Source: an uncultured Proteiniphilum sp. (GTDB lineage: Bacteria; Bacteroidota; Bacteroidia; Bacteroidales; Dysgonomonadaceae). Taken from it: DNA of 32,506 nt. This document shows, in pieces, positions 21,745 to 30,421 of the stretch (position 1 is its first letter; every line of letters starts with the position of its first letter). The stretch covers positions 1-32,506 of the forward strand of contig NZ_CALNAT010000238.1 of the NCBI RefSeq assembly GCF_937873925.1. The letters run 5' to 3'. The notes beneath the pieces are model-generated. The model was not told the origin of the DNA. It made no database searches and saw only the letters and a program-made list of their open reading frames with translations. A program made the position numbers and the translations under genes.

Positions 21745-24597
21745 TCAACTTCCGCAAAGGCAGGAGATCAGGTTCCTGTCGCCATAGGCGTTATCTATGC
21801 GGGCCACATTCACCCAAAACTTGTTCTCAGCCACGAACGGTAGCGGATAGGCGGCCTTGCTTCGCGGATAGAGGTGCTTCCAGTCGTCGGCCGTAACCTC
21901 ATATTCGGGGTGCGGCGCATTTACCAGCACATTGTCTTCCGCCGGATATTCACCGCGTGACACCTCTATGATCTCTTCATGGATCTGACTCATCACCTCC
22001 ACAAAACGATCCAGTTCCGCCAGGCTTTCGCTTTCCGTAGGTTCTATCATGAGCGTGCCATGCACGGGAAAAGAAAGTGTGGGAGCATGATAGCCATAGT
22101 CTATCAAACGCTTGGCAATATCGGTCTCGGTAATTCCCGAGACCTCCTTCAGGCCACGGCACTCAAGAATAAGTTCATGCCCTACTCTGCCTTTGGCGCC
22201 GCGATAGACGATACCATACAAATCCTTCAGTTTTTCCGCCAGGTAGTTCGCGTTGAGAATAGCCGCTTCCGTAGCTTCTTTCAGACCGTCGGCTCCCATC
22301 ATACGGATATAGGCATAGGTTATCTCCAGCACGCCTGCGCTACCGTAAGCCGCAGCTGACACCGTGTTGTTGTCTGTCGACAGGGTCACCGGATGTCCCG
22401 GCAGGAAAGGTACAAGATGCTCGGCTACGCAGATAGGCCCTACACCCGGCCCCCCTCCGCCATGAGGAATGGCGAAGGTTTTATGCAGGTTGAGATGGCA
22501 CACATCGGCGCCGATAGTACCGGGATTGGTCAATCCCACCTGGGCGTTCATATTGGCGCCATCCATATATACCTGGCCTCCCGCTTGATGGATCAGGCGG
22601 CACATCTCTCTGATCTCCGTCTCGAAGATCCCGTGTGTGGACGGGTAAGTGATCATGAAAGCTGCCAGATCATCGCTGTACTGCTCCACTTTGCTGCGCA
22701 GGTCGACCATATCCACATTTCCGTTCACATCGCTGGCGACCGTTACGGGCCTGAATCCGGCCTGTACCGCACTGGCAGGATTGGTGCCGTGCGCCGATGC
22801 CGGGATCAGCACCACCTTGCGATGCCCTTCGTTGTTGCTCTCCAGATAACTCGCTATCGTGATCAATCCGGCATATTCACCGGCCGCTCCCGAATTGGGC
22901 TGAAGGCTGGTAGCAGCGAATCCTGTGATTGCCGCCAACATTTCTTCCAGTTCACCCATCATTTGCGTATATCCGGCAACCTGTTCCACCGGTGCAAACG
23001 GGTGAATACGCTGGAATCCGGCGAGTCCCAGGGGCAGCAATTCCGATGCCGCATTCAGCTTCATGGTACAGGAGCCGAGCGAGATCATGGAGTGCGCCAG
23101 TGAGATATCTTTCCGCTCAAGCCGCTTGATATAACGCATCAGTTCTGTTTCCGTATGATAGCTGTTAAAAGTAGGATGGGTAAGGAAATCCGATTTTCTG
23201 AGCTGCGCCTCTTTCAAGGTACTCTTCCCTGATAACCCGTCAACCAGGAACACTTTCGAGCTGCCGGCCGTCATGGCGAACGCGGCCAACAACTCATGGA
23301 CCCGGTAGGCATTGGTGGTCTCATCGATACTGATCCCCACCTCACCGCTGTCGAAATAACGCAGGTTGATGCTCCGCATTTCGGCGTTATCACGAATATC
23401 CTGTATGGATATACCTTCGGGGAGTTTGATTTTCAGGGTATCAAAATAGCTGCCATTTAACTGTTTATAACCCATCTCCTTTAACTCTTCACTCACATGG
23501 GAAGCTATGGAATGAATGCGACGGGCAATATTTTTCAATCCTTCCGGTCCTTGGTAAACAGCATAGAAAGAAGCCATAGTGGCCAGCAAAGCCTGTGCCG
23601 TACAGATATTGGAGGTTGCTTTTTCCCGTTTGATATGCTGCTCCCGTGTCTGTAACGCCATACGGAGCGCCTCTCTGCCATAAACATCCTTAGAGATGCC
23701 GATGATACGCCCTGGTATAGAGCGTTTGTACTCATCCCGGGTGGAAAAGAAGGCTGCAGACGGGCCTCCGTAGAACATGGGAATGCCGAAACGCTGGCTG
23801 CTTCCGAAAGCAATGTCGGCGCCCCATTCACCGGGGGGGGGAAGTATTGTCAGCGCCATCAGGTCGGTGGCCACCGCCACTTTACACTCCGCTTCGCATG
23901 CCCGTTCCGTGAAATTACGGTAATCCTCCACACTCCCGTTGCCATTGGGATACTGAATGATAGCACCGAAGAATGGTTTTTCGAAAGTAACGGTTTTATA
24001 ATCTCCGACAACCAGTTCTATTCCTGCATGATACATTCTTGTTTTCAGTACAGCCAGTGTTTGGGGGAATACATTCTCATCTACAAAGAGTGTTTCCACT
24101 CCGTTTTTCACCTGTTCGCGGCTACGCAGCCCGTACATCATGGTAGCTGCTTCGGCAGCGGCGGTAGCCTCATCCAGCAACGAACTGTTTGCCAGCGGCA
24201 GTGCAGTAAGTTCACTCACCACCGTCTGGAAATTGAGCAATGCCTCCAACCGTCCCTGTGATATCTCAGCCTGATAAGGCGTGTAAGAAGTGTACCATAC
24301 CGGATTTTCAAACACATTGCGGTAGATAGCGGCAGGAGTAACGGTATCATACCAGCCCATACCGATATAGGATGTGAAAATAGTGTTCTGGGATGCCATA
24401 TGAGCAATTTCTTCGGCATATTCATGCTCCGACAAAGCCTCAGGTAGAGACAGAGGATCCGTTAAACGGATGTCGGAAGGAAGGGTCTGATCGATTAGTT
24501 CATCCATCGACGAGAGGTCGATCGATTCGAGCATTTTTTGTTTATCGGCCTCTGTAATACCGATATGTCGGTTTTTAAATTGTTCCATTTTTATCAT
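21745..24597 (-). CDS. gcvP: Glycine dehydrogenase (decarboxylating), P protein
   Basis: The pyridoxal-phosphate enzyme of the glycine cleavage system. It decarboxylates glycine and passes the aminomethyl group to lipoylated GcvH. The 950-residue length and content show the fused P1/P2 form: the N-terminal half begins 'FKNRHIGI' with 'YIGMGWYDTVTPAAIYRNVFENP', and the C-terminal half contains the PLP-binding 'DVCHLNLHKTFAIPHGGGGPGVGP'. A second ATG at residue 4 (24588) is possible. gcvT and gcvH are not adjacent, which is common in Bacteroidetes. A run of nine C on the coding strand (23841-23833) encodes 'PPP'. It is the last gene of a leftward unit after an MBL hydrolase. Confidence 0.98.
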   Translation of the reverse strand: MIKMEQFKNRHIGITEADKQKMLESIDLSSMDELIDQTLPSDIRLTDPLSLPEALSEHEYAEEIAHMASQNTIFTSYIGMGWYDTVTPAAIYRNVFENPVWYTSYTPYQAEISQGRLEALLNFQTVVSELTALPLANSSLLDEATAAAEAATMMYGLRSREQVKNGVETLFVDENVFPQTLAVLKTRMYHAGIELVVGDYKTVTFEKPFFGAIIQYPNGNGSVEDYRNFTERACEAECKVAVATDLMALTILPPPGEWGADIAFGSSQRFGIPMFYGGPSAAFFSTRDEYKRSIPGRIIGISKDVYGREALRMALQTREQHIKREKATSNICTAQALLATMASFYAVYQGPEGLKNIARRIHSIASHVSEELKEMGYKQLNGSYFDTLKIKLPEGISIQDIRDNAEMRSINLRYFDSGEVGISIDETTNAYRVHELLAAFAMTAGSSKVFLVDGLSGKSTLKEAQLRKSDFLTHPTFNSYHTETELMRYIKRLERKDISLAHSMISLGSCTMKLNAASELLPLGLAGFQRIHPFAPVEQVAGYTQMMGELEEMLAAITGFAATSLQPNSGAAGEYAGLITIASYLESNNEGHRKVVLIPASAHGTNPASAVQAGFRPVTVASDVNGNVDMVDLRSKVEQYSDDLAAFMITYPSTHGIFETEIREMCRLIHQAGGQVYMDGANMNAQVGLTNPGTIGADVCHLNLHKTFAIPHGGGGPGVGPICVAEHLVPFLPGHPVTLSTDNNTVSAAAYGSAGVLEITYAYIRMMGADGLKEATEAAILNANYLAEKLKDLYGIVYRGAKGRVGHELILECRGLKEVSGITETDIAKRLIDYGYHAPTLSFPVHGTLMIEPTESESLAELDRFVEVMSQIHEEIIEVSRGEYPAEDNVLVNAPHPEYEVTADDWKHLYPRSKAAYPLPFVAENKFWVNVARIDNAYGDRNLISCLCGS

Positions 24598-24711
24598 AAC
24601 GAAAGATATGGGTTAAATTTCACTATTCATCTCTTCTTTTGCCCCGGCGGCAGGTATATCCCTCACATAGACTGCCGGCAGGGCGATCCGTCGCACAAAA
24701 CGGCTGCAGGT

Positions 24712-25359
24712 CTACTTGCCGACGAAAGGGTTGTTCTTTTTCTCGAATCCGATGGTGGTGGCGGGGCCATGTCCGGAATAGACGACCGTACTGTCGGGCA
24801 GGGTAAACATTTTGGTCGTTATACTGTTCAGCAGGTCGTCGTAATTTCCTCCCGGGAGATCCGTCCTACCGACTCCGGCATAAAATAGCAGGTCTCCGCC
24901 GAATACGCATCCCTCCCCTTCATGATAGAACACCACACTGCCGGGCGAATGTCCCGGGGTATGGAACACCTTGAGTGATTGATTTCCGAAGGTGATAATA
25001 TCCCCTTCGTTCAGGTAGCCGCCGATCTCAGGTTTAAAATCGGCGTTACTGCCCGGCAGCCCGAATAGCTGCATCTGCCCCGATATATCTTCCAACAGGT
25101 AAAGGTCGTCCGGATGACATTTGACCGACAATCCGAATTGTGAGGCGAGCAGATTGATCCCAAAGATATGATCAAAATGCAGGTGTGTGTTAAGCAGATG
25201 TTTTACCCTAAACCCCTGGTCGAGAAGATAGTTGAGCAACAATTCCTTTTCATCGGCATAAAAAGGGGCGGGATCGATCACCACACACTCTTTGGTTTCG
25301 TCTGACAATACATATGTATTTACTCCTAACGGATTGAATTCAAATATTTTTATATTCAT
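24712..25359 (-). CDS. Glyoxalase II-like MBL-fold hydrolase
   Basis: ATG at 25359-25357 gives 215 residues (MNIKIFEFNPLGVNTYVLSDE). 'LNTHLHFDHIFGINLL' is the THxHxDH metal motif (His59, His61, Asp63, His64), 'VFHTPGHSPGSVVFY' and 'CVFGGDLLFYAGVGRTDLPGG' supply the remaining ligands of glyoxalase II-type enzymes. Substrate is not known; typical of YcbL-like small hydrolases. A TTG at 25383 would extend the frame to overlap the rsmG stop by 4 bp. Fourth... third gene of the unit rsmG - this gene - gcvP. Confidence 0.9.
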   Translation of the reverse strand: MNIKIFEFNPLGVNTYVLSDETKECVVIDPAPFYADEKELLLNYLLDQGFRVKHLLNTHLHFDHIFGINLLASQFGLSVKCHPDDLYLLEDISGQMQLFGLPGSNADFKPEIGGYLNEGDIITFGNQSLKVFHTPGHSPGSVVFYHEGEGCVFGGDLLFYAGVGRTDLPGGNYDDLLNSITTKMFTLPDSTVVYSGHGPATTIGFEKKNNPFVGK

Positions 25360-25379
25360 ACGATTAAAACTATTTATTT

Positions 25380-26003
25380 TCAACTTAACGGTACATATAC
25401 CAGCTTTTTCATCTGGAAAAACGGTTCGGAGAAGAAATCCGAGAGAGGAACCACTTCCGCAATCTGCCGAAAGGGGCGCAACTCTGCCGTAAGATCTCCC
25501 CCCTTCAGGCAGATGATGCCGTTGGGCAGCGCATTCACCTGTGCCGGTGAGATATTTTTACGCGTGATCCTGACAAGCTCGGGCAGAGGCATTACCGCCC
25601 GGCTCACAATAAAATGGAATCTTCTTTTTTCATCTTCCGCACGGGCATGCACGGTTTCCACATTTTTCAGCCCTACTGCTTCGGCCACCTCTTTCGCTAC
25701 CCTGATCTTCTTCCCGATACTGTCAAGCAATATAAATTGCACCTCGGGAAAAAAAATGGCCAGCGGAATACCCGGAAAACCGCCTCCCGTACCCGCATCC
25801 ATAATAACGGAACCGGGAGTGAAGCGGACATACCGTGCAATGGACAATGAGTGTAACACATGATGCGGATAGAGATTATGGATATCCTTGCGGGAGATCA
25901 CATTGATCCTTGCATTCCACTGGGTATAAAGATCCGACAGGGCTTCGAACTGCTGTTTCTGCTGTGCGGTAAGCGCCGGAAAATAGGTTTCGATACTCTT
26001 CAC
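25380..26003 (-). CDS. rsmG: 16S rRNA (guanine527-N7)-methyltransferase
   Basis: RsmG (GidB) methylates N7 of G527 in 16S rRNA; loss of it gives mild streptomycin resistance in other bacteria. The 207-residue protein has 'NVISRKDIHNLYPHHVLHSLSIA', the SAM motif 'VIMDAGTGGGFPGIPLAIFFP', 'FILLDSIGKKIRVAKEVAEAVGL' and 'FHFIVSRAVMPLPELV', all typical. The start is GTG, and it shares a base with the TAG of the upstream DUF3298 gene (TAGTG), implying translational coupling. Confidence 0.96.
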   Translation of the reverse strand: MKSIETYFPALTAQQKQQFEALSDLYTQWNARINVISRKDIHNLYPHHVLHSLSIARYVRFTPGSVIMDAGTGGGFPGIPLAIFFPEVQFILLDSIGKKIRVAKEVAEAVGLKNVETVHARAEDEKRRFHFIVSRAVMPLPELVRITRKNISPAQVNALPNGIICLKGGDLTAELRPFRQIAEVVPLSDFFSEPFFQMKKLVYVPLS

Positions 26004-26908
26004 TACAAATTAGCTAATTTAGAGGCGACACTGTTTTCCCTCAACAGGGAGAGGATCGCTTCATAAGGAATAAACACCTGGGGGGCATCCAGTTGGTAAG
26101 CCGAATATTCACCCTTGTTATAAGTATAGATAATACCCTTGTCATTCAGTAGAAAATTATGGTTGGGCATGATCTCCCGCACCCCGAAAAAGCCGAGATC
26201 TTCGAGTTCATCCACACTTTTCACATCGGCCTGTTCCAATAAAGACGTGATAATAATCCGCTGGAGAGCTGTATCATATCCGGCATTGAAGATATCATTC
26301 TCCGTCACCTGCCTGCCTGTATTCAGGTTCCACACATAATTACGGAATGAATCATAAGAAGCCGCCCCACCCTTGTTATTGGATTGTTTTACCTGAAATG
26401 CAAGGACCCCGTGCCGGTTGTATACAATAGAATCGCAAAGGCTTTCGTAATACGAATAGAAAAAATCTTCCGTATAATGTTCGCTATCGGAGACATCGAT
26501 ACCGGCAATCAGGTTGTTGAGTTCCCGGATTTCATCCGCACTTTCCCGGTATGTCTTTGCATCGGCCGTGTAGTTCCCGATGTAATTCAGGACATACGCC
26601 TGTACGGCGGCAGAAGGCGCCAATGTATCATACGGCACCCCGAATACATTCCGGATAAAAAACTGTTGCAGCATATCCACACTCATTTTATTGCTACTGA
26701 CGGGATAAACGAACTCCACCCTTATATCACAATGGGGATTTGCCGTATCCCCGTCGAGATGGTGACGTTCCACCATACTGACCGTGTCGAACCCGACGCT
26801 GTTCTCTGCCCTGAACATACTGCGTCCACCTTGGTGATTGCAGGAAATAAAAGACAGCAACACAATCAGGGACAGTATAAAAACCGGCATTCTATGATAC
26901 ACCTCCAT
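26003..26908 (-). CDS. DUF3298 (RsiV-like) family lipoprotein, paralogue of the 293-1147 protein
   Basis: A 301-residue lipoprotein with signal 'MPVFILSLIVLLSFISC' (Cys23 counting from the first ATG; a second ATG at 26890 would also give a good signal peptide). Shared landmarks with the 293-1147 protein: 'CDIRVEFVYPV', 'MLQQFFIRNVFGVPYDTLAPSAAVQAYVLNYIGNY', 'NNKGGAASYDSFRNYVWNLNTG', 'LGFFGVREIMPNHNFLLNDKGIIYTYNKGEYSAYQLDAP'. The Gly-Gly-Ala-His of the paralogue is Gly-Gly-Ala-Ala here. First gene of the unit with rsmG, MBL hydrolase and gcvP. Function unknown. Confidence 0.82.
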   Translation of the reverse strand: MEVYHRMPVFILSLIVLLSFISCNHQGGRSMFRAENSVGFDTVSMVERHHLDGDTANPHCDIRVEFVYPVSSNKMSVDMLQQFFIRNVFGVPYDTLAPSAAVQAYVLNYIGNYTADAKTYRESADEIRELNNLIAGIDVSDSEHYTEDFFYSYYESLCDSIVYNRHGVLAFQVKQSNNKGGAASYDSFRNYVWNLNTGRQVTENDIFNAGYDTALQRIIITSLLEQADVKSVDELEDLGFFGVREIMPNHNFLLNDKGIIYTYNKGEYSAYQLDAPQVFIPYEAILSLLRENSVASKLANL

Positions 26909-26933
26909 ACGGAAAGACTTTAGATAATCAGCA

Positions 26934-26941
26934 CAAAATTA
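26934..26941 (-). promoter_or_regulatory. -7 element (TAATTTTG) for the DUF3298-rsmG-gcvP unit
   Basis: Exact TAnnTTTG on the minus strand, 26 bases before the ATG at 26908. No -33 TTTG at the right distance. Confidence 0.45.
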
Positions 26942-26988
26942 CACATTTTATCGGGAATAACATCCTCAGCAGGTTCTACTTTTTATAA

Positions 26989-27023
26989 TAAATGAGGATA
27001 CAGGTTGTCCGTATCCTCATTTA
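26989..27023 (-). terminator. 13-bp perfect hairpin after cydB
   Basis: TAAATGAGGATAC (26989-27001) pairs exactly with GTATCCTCATTTA (27011-27023) over a 9-base loop. It lies 27 bases after the cydB stop. Read leftward it is followed by TTATAAAAAG, so it is U-poor, but its placement between two transcription units supports a terminator role. Confidence 0.65.
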
Positions 27024-27049
27024 CAGATAAAAACAAATGTTTTCGTTCA

Positions 27050-28204
27050 CTAATAAGCATGTCCATCGGATTCCAGGTCATCCAGGCTTAGTTTCTTTCT
27101 TTCCAGCGCCCTCCAGGCGTAGAATATATAGCCAATCACGAACGGAACAAGGAGCGATACGAGTGCCATCACCGAAAGCGTAAAATAGCTCGACGATGAG
27201 TTCTGCAGTGTGAGCGAACTTTGCGGATCAATCGCTGAAGGATAGTAAGCGGTATTGTTATAACCGGCGACCAGTAAGAGCATGGTCACAGTCATTACAG
27301 TCCCCGCACCTGCAAACCAGATTCCTTTTTTAAAATTAGGATTGAAAACCGTATTGAAAATTCCATACAACACCGCCAATACGCCCACCACAAAGAGTAC
27401 CAGTATTACCGGCATATCGATAAAATTGTACAAATACTTCATTTGCTCCATATATACCTGGTTTGTATCGGGATTCACGGCATACCCTTCAGCCCCCAGC
27501 GTCCAGATCAAAAAGACCAGAAAGAAAACTACAAAGGGTATTCCATTATACAAGGTAAATTTACGTGATCTCTTTTCGAGGACCTCATGATCGAGCCGGT
27601 TCACAAAGAAGAGGCTTGCTAAGGTGCGGGTAAGGAAAAGCACAGCCAGTCCGAGGCTCAGATTCCTCACATTTGCCAATAACTCGAGTCCGTGAAGCGG
27701 ATTCTGCCACTGACTGATAGTAAAGCCTGAAGCACCCATTCCGGCAATATTCCCTTTTCCTACCGTAAACTCCGATCCGGTGAAGAAAGAGGCTACTACC
27801 ACGCCCAGCAGGAGCGTACCCAGTATGCCATTGAGAAAAAGGAATGCGCGATAGGTTTTCGGGCCGAAGATATTTCCCGGCTTGGATTGGTACTCATAGG
27901 AGATGGCCTGCAATACAAAGCTGAACAGCAAGATCATCCAGGCCCAGTAGGCACCTCCGAAACTGGTCGAATAGAAAAGAGGAAACGCGGCAAAGAAAGC
28001 GCCTCCGAAAACGACCAGTGTGGTAAAGGTAAATTCCCATTTACGTCCAAGGGCATTGAGAAGAAGTTTCTTCTCATTCTCTTCCCTCGAGAGAGAGTTC
28101 AACATGGACTGACCTCCCTGCACAAATAGCAGGAATACCAGCAATCCGCCGAGAAGCGACATTACAAACCACCAGTATTTTTGTAGAAAGTCGTATGTTA
28201 TCAT
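27050..28204 (-). CDS. cydB: Cytochrome bd oxidase subunit II
   Basis: The second subunit of the cytochrome bd quinol oxidase in the inner membrane. 384 residues with about eight to nine hydrophobic segments; it starts 'MITYDFLQKYWWFVMSLLGGLLVFLLFVQGGQSML', the usual subunit II opening, and 'LLNALGRKWEFTFTTLVVFGGAFFAAFPLFYSTSFGGAYW' is its conserved block. It lies 78 bp after cydA in the same unit. No small CydX-like ORF is seen after it. Typical length for Bacteroidetes. Confidence 0.96.
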   Translation of the reverse strand: MITYDFLQKYWWFVMSLLGGLLVFLLFVQGGQSMLNSLSREENEKKLLLNALGRKWEFTFTTLVVFGGAFFAAFPLFYSTSFGGAYWAWMILLFSFVLQAISYEYQSKPGNIFGPKTYRAFLFLNGILGTLLLGVVVASFFTGSEFTVGKGNIAGMGASGFTISQWQNPLHGLELLANVRNLSLGLAVLFLTRTLASLFFVNRLDHEVLEKRSRKFTLYNGIPFVVFFLVFLIWTLGAEGYAVNPDTNQVYMEQMKYLYNFIDMPVILVLFVVGVLAVLYGIFNTVFNPNFKKGIWFAGAGTVMTVTMLLLVAGYNNTAYYPSAIDPQSSLTLQNSSSSYFTLSVMALVSLLVPFVIGYIFYAWRALERKKLSLDDLESDGHAY

Positions 28205-28282
28205 TGTTCAATAAATTTTAGTCGTTTTCAATTCTTATTGCATTATTTTTACGCTCAACATAGTCCGGACAAGTTTACAAAA

Positions 28283-29845
28283 TCAGGCTTCCTCCACGGT
28301 AAGGGGATCCGGCCCTTTCTTGATCTGTTTTACCATAATAGTCACTTCTGCAATCAGCATCCCCGTAAACAATACCGTGAAAATGATAAATGTGGCGATG
28401 ATATTGCCGGGCGAGACGGCGGAGGCGGCAACCTGCACCGGCAGGATATCCTGGATAGTCCATGGCTGTCGCCCCACTTCTGCCACTATCCATCCCGCCT
28501 GTCCGGCGATAATAGGCAGGGGTATGCTCCATAGCGCTATATATTGCAGCCATTTCGTGTTGCTAAGTTCTTTCTTGTAGATGAAATAAAGGAGAATCGC
28601 GAAGAACAGAATAGAATAGAATCCTATGATCACCATCAGATGGAAAGTATAGAACGTGAGAGGCACATCGGGGATCAGATCTTTTCCGGTTTCGAGATAA
28701 CCATACCCGAAATGTGCATAATTTTCCCTGAGAATGGTTTCATGATTGGCTGCATCGGCGTCACGCCCTTCTGCCATCGCAGTCTGATAATCGGCCAGCG
28801 CCTGAATAGCTATCTGTCCGCGGGTTTTTCTCTCTTCAAAAGAGAGGGCTGTGGTCCCGTCCTGAAGGGTATAGCCCCCTTCTAAAATATCTTTGATTCC
28901 CGGCACGAAAGCATTTATGTTCCTGTATCCCAGAAACGACAAAAGTTTAGGGATCTCCAACTTCAAAATATAAGGATCTATTTCATCGTCATAAGCCTGT
29001 TTAACCGGGTTCAGCATTCCTATCGCTACCAGCCCGGCCCCTTCTTTCCCTTCATAAAGGCCCTCCATGGCGGCCAGTTTCATCGGTTGCTTCTGTGATA
29101 CCTGATAAGCCGAACCATCGCCGGTAACCGCCAGCATTACAAAACCGACCAATCCCACCAGAGCGCTGATCTTTATACTTTTCAGGGCAAAATCTTGGTG
29201 TCGTTTTTTCAGCAGGTACCATGCGGAAGCGCCTACGACGAAACCGGCTCCGATCGCCCAACAGGAGAAAACGGCGTGCAGGAATTTATTATATGCCACA
29301 GGAGAAAGTACCACTGCCCAAAAATCGACCATTTCATTCCGTACCGTTTCGGGGTTGAATTCCATGCCGATGGGGTATTGCATCCATGCATTGGCGACCA
29401 AGATCCAGAATGCGGACAAGGTAGCGCCGACAAATACCAGCCAGGTGGAGGCAAGGTGCATTTTCCTGCTCACCCTGTTCCACCCGAAAAACATAATGGA
29501 AATAAAGGTGGCTTCCAGAAAGAATGCGAGAATCCCTTCAATGGCGAGGGGAGCTCCGAAAATATCACCCACAAACCAACTGTAATTAGACCAGTTGGTG
29601 CCGAACTGAAACTCCAGGATAATACCTGTGGCTACACCGATCACGAAGTTGATACCGAAGATCTTTTGCCAGAACTTGGTGACGTTCTTCCATTTTATAT
29701 CCCCCGTCCTCACATACATGGTTTCCATGAGGGCCATAATAAGCGCCAGCCCAATAGTGATCGGGATAAATATCCAGTGATAGCCGGCCGTAAGAGCAAA
29801 TTGCGCTCTCGACCAATTGACTGCAGACACACTTAGTAAATCCAT
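28283..29845 (-). CDS. cydA: Cytochrome bd oxidase subunit I
   Basis: The catalytic subunit that oxidises menaquinol/ubiquinol and reduces O2 with high affinity; binds hemes b558, b595 and d. 520 residues, 'MDLLSVSAVNWSRAQFALTAGYHWIFIPITIGLAL' opens with the conserved His23 (equivalent of E. coli His19). 'LASTWLVFVGATLSAFWILVANAWMQYPIG' and 'GWIVAEVGRQPWTIQDILP' are signature blocks. A long Q-loop (about 265-400, including 'FEERKTRGQIAIQALADYQ') marks the long E. coli-like form. It follows the DUF3467 gene by 61 bp with no promoter between, so the three genes probably form one unit. Confidence 0.97.
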   Translation of the reverse strand: MDLLSVSAVNWSRAQFALTAGYHWIFIPITIGLALIMALMETMYVRTGDIKWKNVTKFWQKIFGINFVIGVATGIILEFQFGTNWSNYSWFVGDIFGAPLAIEGILAFFLEATFISIMFFGWNRVSRKMHLASTWLVFVGATLSAFWILVANAWMQYPIGMEFNPETVRNEMVDFWAVVLSPVAYNKFLHAVFSCWAIGAGFVVGASAWYLLKKRHQDFALKSIKISALVGLVGFVMLAVTGDGSAYQVSQKQPMKLAAMEGLYEGKEGAGLVAIGMLNPVKQAYDDEIDPYILKLEIPKLLSFLGYRNINAFVPGIKDILEGGYTLQDGTTALSFEERKTRGQIAIQALADYQTAMAEGRDADAANHETILRENYAHFGYGYLETGKDLIPDVPLTFYTFHLMVIIGFYSILFFAILLYFIYKKELSNTKWLQYIALWSIPLPIIAGQAGWIVAEVGRQPWTIQDILPVQVAASAVSPGNIIATFIIFTVLFTGMLIAEVTIMVKQIKKGPDPLTVEEA

Positions 29846-29906
29846 AAATTTTGAATATTTAATCTTGATTATTCCATTGACAGCGCTTTTCCGTAGGTTG
29901 GCCGGC

Positions 29907-30215
29907 CTAAGCCTGGCCTATTCCCCCTATGGGAGGCAGGAATGCCGGATCGTTTTGAATTCTGATCGGTCCGTTCTGCTGTTCAAATTTATCGATATTA
30001 TCTTTTAACGCCATCAGCAGCCTTTTCGCATGTTCAGGTGTGAGTATGATCCTTGATTTGACTTTTGCTTTAGGCACACCCGGTACAATGCGAATAAAAT
30101 CAATAACAAACTCCGATGTGGAATGCGATATAATTGCCAGATTGGAGTAGACACCCTGGGCAATTTCATCGCTCAATTCAATTTGTATTTCGTTATTCTT
30201 ATTGAAATTTTCCAT
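29907..30215 (-). CDS. DUF3467 family protein
   Basis: ATG at 30215-30213 gives 102 residues, 'MENFNKNNEIQIELSDEIAQGVYSNLAIISHSTSEFVIDFIRIVPGVPKAKVKSRIILTPEHAKRLL', which matches DUF3467 throughout. No signal peptide or membrane segment. The family is small, cytoplasmic and of unknown function. It opens the transcription unit with cydA and cydB. A TTG two codons upstream also lies in frame. Confidence 0.9.
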   Translation of the reverse strand: MENFNKNNEIQIELSDEIAQGVYSNLAIISHSTSEFVIDFIRIVPGVPKAKVKSRIILTPEHAKRLLMALKDNIDKFEQQNGPIRIQNDPAFLPPIGGIGQA

Positions 30216-30269
30216 TACCAATTACTGTAAATTTGGAGGTTATTTATAAATGTTTTAAATAATGATGAA

Positions 30270-30300
30270 CAAAGAAATATAAATTTTTCCTCTCTTCAAA
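30270..30300 (-). promoter_or_regulatory. Promoter for DUF3467-cydAB
   Basis: Minus strand: TTTG (30300-30297), 19-base spacer, TTTCTTTG (30277-30270). The -7 differs from TAnnTTTG at one base. The predicted leader is about 50 bases. Confidence 0.55.
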
Positions 30301-30421
30301 AGAAAAGAGAAAAATTCTTTCCTTTAGAATATTGATTAATCCATTACTGATTTCGATTATCACATTCGTAAATCATCGAATCAATATTTTTACTTTTCCG
30401 GCAGAAAATCCGGCCTATCGT

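Noticed and set aside
30395..30421. Terminator after ald
   Set aside because: The CCGG...CCGG pairing is just 4 bp and lacks a T-run directly after the stem.
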